NCBI GenBank assembly: GCA_036006425.1
Contig: DASYPQ010000027.1
Location: forward strand, 124,001 to 188,000
From: DASYPQ01 sp036006425
GTDB lineage: Bacteria; Planctomycetota; UBA1135; GCA-002686595
Length of the DNA stretch: 64,000 nucleotides
Direction: 5' to 3'
How positions within the stretch are numbered: the stretch's first letter is position 1; each line of letters opens with the position of its first letter. Made by a program: the position numbers and the translations under genes. Shown here in pieces: positions 33,609 to 41,914 of this stretch. The notes beneath the pieces were generated by a model. It was not told the DNA's origin. It did no database searches and worked only from the letters and a program-made list of their open reading frames with translations.

Positions 33609-36600
33609 GCATGACCTCCCAGCGACGGCAGGTCGAGCGTCGTGACGTCGACCGTCCCGCGCTTCATGACGAACCGCCACTTCCAGGTCGCGTAGATCGC
33701 CGGGTAGACGAGGAGCTCGAGGGCGAAGCTCGTGACCAGGCCGCCGACGAGAGGGGCGGCGACGCGTTTCATCATGTCCGCGCCGGAGCCCGTCGAGACC
33801 ATCACCGGCACGAGCCCGATGAACGCGCACGACACCGTCATGAGCTTCGGACGGATCCGCTTGACCGCGCCGTGAACGATCGCCTCGGTCAGATCGGCGA
33901 ACGTGCGCATCTTCCCCGCGCGAGCCTGCTCCCAGAACGACACGTCGAGGAAGAGGAGCATGAAGACGCCCGTCTCCGCGTCGAGGCCGAGCAGGGCGAT
34001 CAGACCGACCCAGGTCGCGATCGACATGTTGTAGCCGAGCGCGTACAGGAGCCAGAACGCGCCGATCGCGGAGAACGGCACGGCGAGGAGCACGATCCCG
34101 GCCTTGACGACCGACTTCGTGTTCATGAGGAGGAGCATGAAGATCAGGAACAGGGTCAGGGGCACGAGCACCTTCATCCGCTCGGCGACGCGGAGCATGT
34201 GCTCGAACTGTCCGCTCCAGAGGAGCGAGGTCCCGGCGGGCAGCGTCAGCTGCGCTGCGACCGCGGCTTTCGCGCGTGCGACGTAGCCGCCGAGGTCCGA
34301 GTCGGTCGTCGTCACGTAGACGTAGCCCGCGACGAGACCGTTCTCGTCCCGGATCATCCCCGGACCCTCCGACAGGCGGATGTCCGCGAGCTCGGAGAGC
34401 GGGATCTGCGCCCCGCCGGCGGTCGGGACGAGGACGCGCTCGAGCGCCGGGAGGTCGTCGCGCAGCTCGCGCGCGTAGCGGACGTTGACGGAGTAGCGTT
34501 CGCGCCCTTCGACGGTCGTCGTGACGCCTTCGCCGCCGATCGCGGACAGGATCACGGTCTCCGCGTCGTCGACGGTCAGTCCGTACCGCGCGAGTCGGTC
34601 GCGCCGGAGGTCGAAGTCGAGGAAGTAGCCGCCCGCGGTGCGCTCCGCGAACGCCGACTGCGTGCCCGGGACGTCGCGCAGGATCGACTCGATCTCCACG
34701 GCGATGCTCTCGATCTTCGCGAGATCGTCGCCGAGGACCTTGATGCCGATCGGCGTCCGGATGCCGGTCGAGAGCATGTCGATGCGCGTCTTGATCGGTC
34801 CCGCCATCGAGTACGTCGTGCCGGGGAAGCGCATCCGCTCCTCCATCTCGGCGAGCAGCTCCTCGCGCGTGATGCGGTCGGGCCAGATCTTCCGCAGCGG
34901 CCCCTTCGTCCACTCCGGCCAGCGCGCGTACCAGCGGTCGCGGCTGCGCCACTCCGACTGCGGCTTCAGATGGACGACCGTCTCCATCATCGAGAGCGGC
35001 GCCGGGTCGGTCGACGTGTCGGCGCGGCCGGCCTTGCCGTGGACGCGGTCGACCTCGGGGAAGCTCTTCAATTCCGCGTCCATGCTGCGCAGGAGCTTCT
35101 GCGCCTCTCCGACGGAGATCCCCGGGAGCGTGATCGGCATGTGGAGCAGGTCGCCTTCCCACAAGGGCGGCATGAACTCCGATCCGAGCGCGCGGTAGAC
35201 CGGCACGGTCGTCAGCACGAGCAGCACGGCGGCGACGATCGTCGCCGTCCGGTGGCGGACGACGAAGCGGCACGGCTTCTCGTACAGACGGAACAGCGTG
35301 CGGCTGACCGGATGCTGCTCTTCCGGGACGTACCGGCCGACCGCGACCTGGTTGAAGAGCCACGCCAGCGGGCGCGGACGGAAGTGCACGAAGTCGACGC
35401 GCGTGAAGAGCATCCGCACCGCGGGATCGAGCGTGATCGCGAGCAGCGCCGCGATCCCCATCGTCAGCGTCTTCGTGTACGCGAGCGGCTTGAAGAGCCG
35501 GCCTTCCTGGTCCTCGAGCGCGAAGATCGGGAGGAATCCGACCGCGATGACGAGCAGCGAGAAGAAGACGGAGGGTCCGACCTCGCGCAGCGCCGCGAGC
35601 CGCACCGCGTGGTAGTCGCCCTGGCGCCCGCCCGCGATCCACCGCTCGAGGCGCTTGTACGCGTTCTCGACCTCGACGATCGCCCCGTCCACGAGGACGC
35701 CGATCGAGATCGTGATCCCCGAGATCGACATGATGTTCGAGCTGACGCCGAGGAGCGCCATCGGGATGAACGCGAGCAGGATCGCGATCGGGATCGTGAC
35801 GATCGGCACGATCGCGGACGGGATGTGCCAGAGGAAGAGCAGCACGACCAGGCTGACGACGATCAGCGCCGCGACGAGCTCCTCCTTCAGCGTGGCGATC
35901 GACTCGTGGATGAGGTGCGAGCGGTCGTACGTGGTCACGAGCTCGACACCGGCGGGGAACGAAGGCGCGAGCTCGGCGAGGCGCGCCTTCACGCGCTCGA
36001 TCACCTGCAGCGCGTTCTCGCCGTGGCGGATCACGACGATGCCGCCGACGGCGTCCCCGGTCCCGTCGAGATCTCCGACCCCGCGACGGATCTCCGGCCC
36101 GATCGCGACGCTGCCGAGCTGGCGCACGAGGACCGGCGTCCCCTTGTCGTCGGTGCCGACGACGACGTCGCCGATGTCGTCGACCGACCGCGCGGAGCCG
36201 CGTCCGCGCACCATGTACTCGGCGCCGGCGAGCTCGACGAGCCGTCCGCCGACGTCGCGGTTGCCGCCGCGGATCGCGGCGACGACGCGCCCGATCGGGA
36301 TGCCGTAGGCGAGGAGCTTCGCTGGATCGAGCTCGACCTGGTACTGCTTCTGGAATCCGCCGAAGCCCGCGACCTCGGCGACGCCGGGGACGCTCTGCAA
36401 CCAGGTGCGCAGGCGCCAGTCCTGGAAGGTGCGGAGGTCCGCGAGGTCGTGCGCTCCGCTCGTGTCGACGAGCGCGTACTGGTAGACCCATCCGACGCCG
36501 GTCGCGTCCGGCCCGAGCTCCGTGCGCACTCCTTCGGGCAGGCGCGGCAGGATCTTCGAGAGGTACTCGAGCGTGCGACTGCGCGCCCAGTACATGTCCG

Positions 36601-36898
36601 TGCCGTCCTGGAAGACGATGTAGACGTACGAGAACCCGAAGTCGGAGAACCCGCGGACGGCCTTGACGCGCGGCGCGCCGAGCAGCGCCGACACGATCGG
36701 GTACGTGACCTGGTCCTCGATCACGTCGGGGCTGCGGTCCCAGCGCGAGGAGACGATGACCTGCGTGTCCGAGAGGTCCGGGATCGCGTCGAGCGCGACG
36801 TGCTGCAGCGACCAGACGCCCGTCGCGACCGCCGCCGCCGCGACGAGGAGGACGGCGAGGCGGTTCCGCGCGCAGAGCTCGATGATCCGCGTGATCAT
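33605..36898 (-). CDS. cusA: heavy-metal RND efflux pump, CusA-type (Cu+/Ag+)
   Basis: 1097 residues. Twelve membrane segments in the RND pattern with two large periplasmic regions. Hallmarks: DLSDTQVIV near the N-terminus, MSISGITISIGVLVDGAIVEVENAYK, FMPPLWEGDLLHMPITLPG, and GLDAETGVFMLLFLD in a late helix. All three methionines that bind Cu/Ag in CusA have equivalents (HMPITLP, LSMMETVVHL, RIDMLSTGI), which argues for Cu+/Ag+ over Zn/Co/Cd. It uses the proton gradient and acts in a tripartite complex with the flanking CusB and CusC. Spaced 8 bases after cusB. Confidence 0.95.
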   Translation of the reverse strand: MITRIIELCARNRLAVLLVAAAAVATGVWSLQHVALDAIPDLSDTQVIVSSRWDRSPDVIEDQVTYPIVSALLGAPRVKAVRGFSDFGFSYVYIVFQDGTDMYWARSRTLEYLSKILPRLPEGVRTELGPDATGVGWVYQYALVDTSGAHDLADLRTFQDWRLRTWLQSVPGVAEVAGFGGFQKQYQVELDPAKLLAYGIPIGRVVAAIRGGNRDVGGRLVELAGAEYMVRGRGSARSVDDIGDVVVGTDDKGTPVLVRQLGSVAIGPEIRRGVGDLDGTGDAVGGIVVIRHGENALQVIERVKARLAELAPSFPAGVELVTTYDRSHLIHESIATLKEELVAALIVVSLVVLLFLWHIPSAIVPIVTIPIAILLAFIPMALLGVSSNIMSISGITISIGVLVDGAIVEVENAYKRLERWIAGGRQGDYHAVRLAALREVGPSVFFSLLVIAVGFLPIFALEDQEGRLFKPLAYTKTLTMGIAALLAITLDPAVRMLFTRVDFVHFRPRPLAWLFNQVAVGRYVPEEQHPVSRTLFRLYEKPCRFVVRHRTATIVAAVLLVLTTVPVYRALGSEFMPPLWEGDLLHMPITLPGISVGEAQKLLRSMDAELKSFPEVDRVHGKAGRADTSTDPAPLSMMETVVHLKPQSEWRSRDRWYARWPEWTKGPLRKIWPDRITREELLAEMEERMRFPGTTYSMAGPIKTRIDMLSTGIRTPIGIKVLGDDLAKIESIAVEIESILRDVPGTQSAFAERTAGGYFLDFDLRRDRLARYGLTVDDAETVILSAIGGEGVTTTVEGRERYSVNVRYARELRDDLPALERVLVPTAGGAQIPLSELADIRLSEGPGMIRDENGLVAGYVYVTTTDSDLGGYVARAKAAVAAQLTLPAGTSLLWSGQFEHMLRVAERMKVLVPLTLFLIFMLLLMNTKSVVKAGIVLLAVPFSAIGAFWLLYALGYNMSIATWVGLIALLGLDAETGVFMLLFLDVSFWEQARAGKMRTFADLTEAIVHGAVKRIRPKLMTVSCAFIGLVPVMVSTGSGADMMKRVAAPLVGGLVTSFALELLVYPAIYATWKWRFVMKRGTVDVTTLDLPSLGGHA

Positions 36899-36906
36899 GG
36901 AGTGTC

Positions 36907-38136
36907 TCAGTGGGACGCGTGACCGGTGTGCGCCGTCGACGGTACGCCGGACCGGATCCGGCTCTCCGAATCGACGAGGAAGGTCGCGCGCGAGACGACC
37001 TTCTCGCCCGCGGAGAGACCGGAGAGGACGACCGCGCGGCCTCCGCTGCGCGGACCGAGGGCGACTTCGCGGGGCTCGAAGATCCCGTCCGACGTCTCGA
37101 CGAACGCGACCTGGCGCACGCCGGTGTCGATCACGGCGTCGACGTCGACGGTCAGTCGATCGGCGGCGTCGACCGCGATCGACACGGTCGCGTACTGACC
37201 CGGCTTGAGCCGGCCGTCCGCGTTCGGAACCTCGATGCGGACGCGCACGGTGCGCGTGGCGTCGGAGAGCGTCGGCGGCACGAACGCGATCCGTCCCGTG
37301 ATCGTCTCCCCGGGCGACGACGGGAGCTCGATCGTCGCCTCGGCGCCCGCGTGCACGAGCGAGGCCTCGCCCTCGTGGAGGTCCGCGACGACCCACACGG
37401 CCGAGAGATCCGTCACTTCGTACAGCGTCGTGCCGGGCTCGACGCGCATCCCGCGCACGGCTTCGCGCCGCGTCACGGTGCCGCCGGTGCGCGCGAGGAC
37501 CGGAGTCGCCTTCTCGGGCGCGCCGCGCGCCTCGAGCTCGGCGATCTGCGCCTCGCTCATGTCCCAGAGAACGAGCCGCTCGCGCGCACTCTGGACCACT
37601 TCGTCGGTCGCCGGCAGCGCCGCGCGCACGGCGAGGTACGTCCGTTGCGCTTCGTAGAGCTCCGGGCTGTAGATCGTGAACAGCGCATCGCCGGGCCGGA
37701 TCGTCTCGCCGGTCGTGCGCACGCGCACGTCCTCGATCCATCCGCCGTACCGCAGGCTCGTCGCCGAGAGGCCGCGCTCGTCGACCTCGACGCGCGCGCT
37801 GGCGCGGAGCGCGCGGACGAAGGGTCCCATCGCGACCGTCTCCGTCGCGAGGCCGATCCGGCGCTGCTGCACGTCCGGGATCGCGACGGTCGCGCGCCCG
37901 GGGACTCGGGCGCCGGCGGACGCGGGCTCGTCGTCGGGCACGCGGACGAGCGCCATGCTGCAGATCGGGCAGCTCCCCGGCCGATCCGAGCGGTAGCTCG
38001 GGTGCATCGGGCACGCGTAGACGGCGGGAGCGTGCGCGCCGTGCGCCGCTCCGTCCGGAGCCGTCGCGCGCGTGCACGCGGGAGCGAAGAGGCTCGCGGC
38101 GATCGCGAGCGCGATGGAGAGAGAGCGTTGTTTCAT
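36907..38136 (-). CDS. cusB: CusB-type periplasmic adaptor with heavy-metal-binding domain
   Basis: 409 residues. Signal peptide ending SLFAPAC (possible lipoprotein). Residues ~40-64 are a heavy-metal-binding domain with YACPMHPSYRSDRPGSCPIC followed by SMALV. Then the membrane-fusion core: barrel-sandwich and beta-barrel parts (RYGGWIEDVRVRTTGETIRPG, TGGTVTRREAVRGMRVEPGT, VWVVADLHEGEASLV, GRIAFVPPTLSDATRTVRVR). The C-terminus is His-rich (AHTGHASH). It links CusA to CusC and hands metal to the pump. The gene begins the pump operon; a Cys-rich exported protein lies 119 bases upstream. Confidence 0.92.
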   Translation of the reverse strand: MKQRSLSIALAIAASLFAPACTRATAPDGAAHGAHAPAVYACPMHPSYRSDRPGSCPICSMALVRVPDDEPASAGARVPGRATVAIPDVQQRRIGLATETVAMGPFVRALRASARVEVDERGLSATSLRYGGWIEDVRVRTTGETIRPGDALFTIYSPELYEAQRTYLAVRAALPATDEVVQSARERLVLWDMSEAQIAELEARGAPEKATPVLARTGGTVTRREAVRGMRVEPGTTLYEVTDLSAVWVVADLHEGEASLVHAGAEATIELPSSPGETITGRIAFVPPTLSDATRTVRVRIEVPNADGRLKPGQYATVSIAVDAADRLTVDVDAVIDTGVRQVAFVETSDGIFEPREVALGPRSGGRAVVLSGLSAGEKVVSRATFLVDSESRIRSGVPSTAHTGHASH

Positions 38137-38255
38137 GGTCTGGAACCGCCGAAGGGGCGGAGTCCTGGCGAGAGAGGCGCGACGGCGCAGGAAATGCGCA
38201 GCTGGAGCGCGCGCGTCGCAGGGAGCGCGCAGCCGGCCGTGGAACGACGTGCGCC

Positions 38256-38774
38256 CTAGAGCAGGGCGACGCCGAGCACGGCCAGGAGCCCGTTCACGCC
38301 GCGCGCGCAGGCGCGCGCGACGGAGTCAGGGCTCGGAGGTCTCCTCTCGCGGGAGGCCTCGCGGACGGAAGAGGGATCCGACGACGAATCCGGCGGCTCG
38401 TGCACGGTCGCGCACGGCGTCGACGCGGACGCGCGCGCGCCGGCCGCGATCCAGTGCGCGGTCGAGTCCGCATCGCTCGCGTTCGGCGAGCGCGGATCGG
38501 ACGAGCGGGGCAACGCGTCGCCGGGCGCCGGAGCCCGGACTTCGCAGCCGCAGCCGGCTCCGCGGACGGTCGGGACCCCCGGAGGCGTCTCCGTCGCCGG
38601 ACGCGCGCAGCACGAGGGACGTTCCGGGGTCCGCGCGGCGCGCTGCGCGGCGCAACAGCACGCGCTGCCGCCGATCCCGGCGAACAGCGACCGCACCGGG
38701 CACGCGCCCGCGCGCACCGCGGGTTGGAGCGCGAAGAACACTCCGAGCAGCGCCGCCAGCACGCGGCTTCGCAT
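38256..38774 (-). CDS. small Cys-rich exported protein upstream of cusB
   Basis: 172 residues from the ATG at 38774 (another ATG at 38798). Signal peptide RSRVLAALLGVFFALQPAVRA, then clustered cysteines: ACPVRS, SACCCAAQ, SCCARP, GAGCGCEV. The rest is Asp/Ser/Pro-rich with a hydrophobic C-terminus (VNGLLAVLGVALL). No family recognised. Like the protein at 24324-24749 it stands beside a metal-transport operon and has CCC and CGC motifs, suggesting an analogous metal-binding role, perhaps for Cu+ here. Confidence 0.55.
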   Translation of the reverse strand: MRSRVLAALLGVFFALQPAVRAGACPVRSLFAGIGGSACCCAAQRAARTPERPSCCARPATETPPGVPTVRGAGCGCEVRAPAPGDALPRSSDPRSPNASDADSTAHWIAAGARASASTPCATVHEPPDSSSDPSSVREASRERRPPSPDSVARACARGVNGLLAVLGVALL

Positions 38775-38829
38775 CGGCGTTCGGGTGCGGTGGAGCATGG
38801 GGTCGCGGCGCTGTCTTCCTATCGGACGT

Positions 38830-39282
38830 TCAGCCTTCGAACCGGATGGCACCCCCGGGGAGGAGGTACACGATCAACATCGTACCGCCTCCGACCGTCG
38901 GGACGTGCTCCGACCCCGGGGGGAACACGACCCAGCCCGGGGGCTCGCCGTCGAAGCGCGGATCTCCGTCCAGGGCGATGCAGAAGTTCACTTCGCCGTT
39001 CGGATGGACGTGCCGCGGCCCGGGCGCCGACATGCAGACGACGTCGATCGACTGATCGCGCGTCTCGGGGCCCGACTTCGCGACGCGGCTCCAGCGCACG
39101 GGCGGCGCGCCCTTGTCGGCGATCTTGCCGACTGCGAGCAGCTCCGCGAGCGCGGCGGCGAGGCTCTTTGCGTCAGGCCCGCGCGGATCGAAGCGGCGCT
39201 CGAGCTCGGCGCGCGCGGCCTTCGGGTCGGAGAGGTCGAGGCCCGCGGCGGCGTCGAACAGCGGTCGGAAGGCGTCGATCAC
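38830..39282 (-). CDS. cupin-fold protein (DUF4863-like)
   Basis: 150 residues from a GTG at 39282; an ATG at 39363 would add an unrelated basic stretch. N-terminal helical part (VIDAFRPLFDAAAGLDLSDP, ELERRF), then a cupin half: GPRHVHPNGEVNFCIALDGD, GWVVFPPGSEHVPTVGGG and MLIVYLLPGG. His, His and Glu of the first motif and the His of the second could bind a metal. This pattern is what I recall of DUF4863, sometimes annotated as 4-hydroxylaminobenzoate lyase. Actual substrate unknown. It is 55 bases upstream of the Cys-rich gene on the same strand. Confidence 0.68.
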   Translation of the reverse strand: MIDAFRPLFDAAAGLDLSDPKAARAELERRFDPRGPDAKSLAAALAELLAVGKIADKGAPPVRWSRVAKSGPETRDQSIDVVCMSAPGPRHVHPNGEVNFCIALDGDPRFDGEPPGWVVFPPGSEHVPTVGGGTMLIVYLLPGGAIRFEG

Positions 39283-39374
39283 GGCGCCGCGTTGTAGCCC
39301 AAGAGTCGGGGCGAGAGAAGCGCCTCGAGCTACGGTCTTGCGGCTCTCCTCGCCGACCCGCATACCATCCACGC

Positions 39375-41456
39375 ATGCGGAGGCACGTGCGCACGGCGGG
39401 CTTCGTCGCTCTGCTCCTCGCCGCGGCCGCCCTCGCGTTCGCACCGCTCGCCTCCGCGGGCTTCCTCGAGGACGACCTCGCATCCCTCGTGCGCGCGAGC
39501 CCGGCGTCCGCTCCGCGGGCCGCCGCGGAGGCGAACCGCCTCGCGGACGCCGACGGACCGCTCGCGCGCTCCTCGCTCGCGCTCTCGTGCCGGCTGTGGA
39601 CGCGCGACGGTCGCTGGACCGCGCCGGCCGGGAGGATGTTGCGGTTCGAGAACCTGCTCCTGCTCCTCGGCATCGCGGCGTGCGCCCGCCTCGCCCTCCG
39701 TCGCGCGCTCTCGCCCTGGGCGGGGATGGACGGAGCGCGCGCGGCCGCGGGCGCCTGCGCGGTTCTCGTCGTGTGCCACCCGCTCTGCGCAGCGGCCGTG
39801 GCGTCGATCGGGGCGCGCGGCGACCTCCTCGCGGCCGGCTTCTCCGCCGCGGCCGCCGCGCTCTTCCTGCGCGGTCGCCAGGACCGGCGCCCGGCGGAAA
39901 CCGTCGCGGCCGGAGCCTGCGCCGTCCTCGCGGGACACGCGTCCGCGGTCGCGTGGCTCCTGCCGCCGCTGCTCTTCGTGCTCGAGCTCTTCAGCGCGCG
40001 CCGCAACCGGCCGTTGCACGTCCGGCTGCGCACGAGCGGCACGACGCTCGTCGTGTTCGGCGGCTGCGTCGGGCTCGAGGCGCTCACCGCGCGCGCTCTC
40101 GGCGCGCCCGTGCTGCTGACGCGCGCGCTCCGCGCGCTGTCGGACACGGTCGCATCGCAGGGACTCGCCCACGAGGCGCGCACGATCGCGGGGGCTCTCG
40201 GAGAGGTTGTACTTCCCGTAGGCGGCAGCTGGAGCCGCGCGCCGTTCCTGTTCGTCCTCGCGAGCGCGCTCCTGCTCCTCGCTCTGCAGCCGGCGCTCGT
40301 CGCGGCGCGCTCGGCGCCGCGACTGTGGGGCTGGCTCGCGGCGACGGGGAGCCTCGGTATCGTCCTCGCGCTCGCCCTCGGCGCGTCGGCCGCGGCGACG
40401 CTCGCGACGTTTCCCGCGGCGCTGGTCGCCTGCGCCGGATTCGCGGTCGCATCGACCGCGCTCTCCGGAGCGCGCCGCGTCGTCATCCCGGCCGCGCTCG
40501 CCGCGACGTTCGTGTTCCTGGCGCGCACGGCGTCGGCGTCGTTCGCGGACGCGAGCGCGGCGCTGGCCGGATTCTCCTCGAGCCTCTGCGCCGCGCGCGC
40601 GGCGCACGGCGGGGGAGCGAGCTACCTCGTCGTCGACCCGCCCGCCTCGTCCGCGGCGCGCCTTCCTCTCCTCCTCGATCCGTCGCTGTGCTCCGCCGCC
40701 GAGCGCGGGGACACGGCGACCGTGCGCGGCGTCGGACGCGACGCGCTCCTCGCCCTGGCGCGCGAGCCCGAGTTCGTCGAGATGCGCCGGGACGGCGTCG
40801 TCCTCGTCGAGTCCGGGAACGCCTCCGCCCTCCCCGCGCCGCAGGCCTCCGGCGGCACGTACGCGTGGAGAGGCGACCTGCGCTCGCCGCTCATCGACGT
40901 CGATCCGCTCGAGCGCCGCGCGCTGCGGGCCGCGGCGCTGCCGACGGCGCCGACCGCGGAAGCGCCGCGCATGGGATGGCGCGCCGGCGAATCGGGGACG
41001 TACGGCGCGACCGGGGTCTGGATCCACGGACCCGACGGGCCCGTGGCGCTGTTCGACCTCTCGCGATCGCGCGAGTGGGCGTTCGGGCCGTCGGTCCGCC
41101 GCGTCTGGCTCGAGCCCGAGGTCGGGCGCATCGCGTCCGCGGAGCTGCTCGTCGACGTGCCGCCGATCCCGGGAGCGATCGATCCGGAATTCGGCGACGC
41201 GTCGTGGACCTTCGCGGTCGACGGCGCGTCCCTTCCGCGCCCGATCCACGGCGACCTGCGGCTCGTGCTGGCGTTGCTCGACCTCGACACGCTTCGCTAT
41301 GTTGAGGAGGCGGAGCGCGAGCCCGCCGGACGTCCCCGCGCCGGCCGCGTCGCCTTCGCCGCTCCGGCGCGCACCGGGCGCGCGGCGCGCCTCGCGTGGT
41401 CGCTCGAAGCGCGGTGCGGCGAGGCGTGCATCGCCCGTTCGTCCGGACGTCGGTGA
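39375..41456 (+). CDS. GT-C-like integral membrane protein with large C-terminal domain
   Basis: 693 residues; ATG at 39375. The first membrane helix is followed by GFLEDDLASLV, the acidic DD loop typical of GT-C glycosyltransferases. Further segments resemble the TMTC/DUF1736 group: RFENLLLLLGIAACARLALR and VVCHPLCAAAVASIGARGDL, where relatives have HPVHVEAVAWISGRKD. About nine membrane segments reach residue ~395, then a soluble beta-rich domain (~410-693) with GTYGATGVWIHGPDGPVALF. Several normally conserved catalytic-region residues differ, so activity is uncertain. It could transfer sugars from a lipid carrier outside the inner membrane. Confidence 0.6.
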   Translation: MRRHVRTAGFVALLLAAAALAFAPLASAGFLEDDLASLVRASPASAPRAAAEANRLADADGPLARSSLALSCRLWTRDGRWTAPAGRMLRFENLLLLLGIAACARLALRRALSPWAGMDGARAAAGACAVLVVCHPLCAAAVASIGARGDLLAAGFSAAAAALFLRGRQDRRPAETVAAGACAVLAGHASAVAWLLPPLLFVLELFSARRNRPLHVRLRTSGTTLVVFGGCVGLEALTARALGAPVLLTRALRALSDTVASQGLAHEARTIAGALGEVVLPVGGSWSRAPFLFVLASALLLLALQPALVAARSAPRLWGWLAATGSLGIVLALALGASAAATLATFPAALVACAGFAVASTALSGARRVVIPAALAATFVFLARTASASFADASAALAGFSSSLCAARAAHGGGASYLVVDPPASSAARLPLLLDPSLCSAAERGDTATVRGVGRDALLALAREPEFVEMRRDGVVLVESGNASALPAPQASGGTYAWRGDLRSPLIDVDPLERRALRAAALPTAPTAEAPRMGWRAGESGTYGATGVWIHGPDGPVALFDLSRSREWAFGPSVRRVWLEPEVGRIASAELLVDVPPIPGAIDPEFGDASWTFAVDGASLPRPIHGDLRLVLALLDLDTLRYVEEAEREPAGRPRAGRVAFAAPARTGRAARLAWSLEARCGEACIARSSGRR

Positions 41457-41475
41457 AGGATCCCGAGGAAATCGC

Positions 41476-41826
41476 ATGCAGAAGCCCGATCGCAGTGCCC
41501 TCGAGGCCTTCGAGAACCCGCACCCCGCGCGGGACTACGAGATCCGGTTCGAGTGCCCGGAATTCACCTGCCTCTGTCCGCGCACCGGCCAGCCGGACTT
41601 CGCCGTCGTGCGGATCCGCTACGTCCCGGACCGGCGCTGCGTCGAGCTGAAGAGCTTGAAGCTTTACCTCTGGTCCTTCCGTTCCGAGGGACATTTTCAC
41701 GAAGCGGTGACGAACCGGATCCTCGACGACCTCGTCGCGCTCCTCGCCCCCCGCCGCATGACCGTCGAGGGCGACTTCAACGTCCGCGGCGGCATCCACA
41801 CGACGGTCACGGCATCGCACCCCTGA
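41476..41826 (+). CDS. queF: NADPH-dependent 7-cyano-7-deazaguanine reductase
   Basis: 116 residues, the short unimodular QueF (tunnelling fold). Nucleophilic Cys34 in FTCLCPRTGQPDFA and substrate-binding Glu in CVELKSLKLYLWSFR; FHEAVTNRILDDL follows. It reduces preQ0 to preQ1 for queuosine in tRNA. GAGGAA precedes the ATG by ~6 bases. No other queuosine gene is adjacent, so it stands alone 19 bases after the GT-C-like gene. Confidence 0.95.
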   Translation: MQKPDRSALEAFENPHPARDYEIRFECPEFTCLCPRTGQPDFAVVRIRYVPDRRCVELKSLKLYLWSFRSEGHFHEAVTNRILDDLVALLAPRRMTVEGDFNVRGGIHTTVTASHP

Positions 41827-41914
41827 GCACCGCGGCGCGAACGCCTTGCCGGTTTGCGGCGCGTCCGGCTAGCATGCGACCGCACGTTCTCGCCTTGTCG
41901 GAGGAATTCCATCG

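Noticed and set aside
33245..36922. A 1225-codon plus-strand frame opposite cusA
   Set aside because: Shadow of the cusA/cusC genes: composition is typical antisense of GC-rich coding DNA, and cusA has full-length RND motifs.
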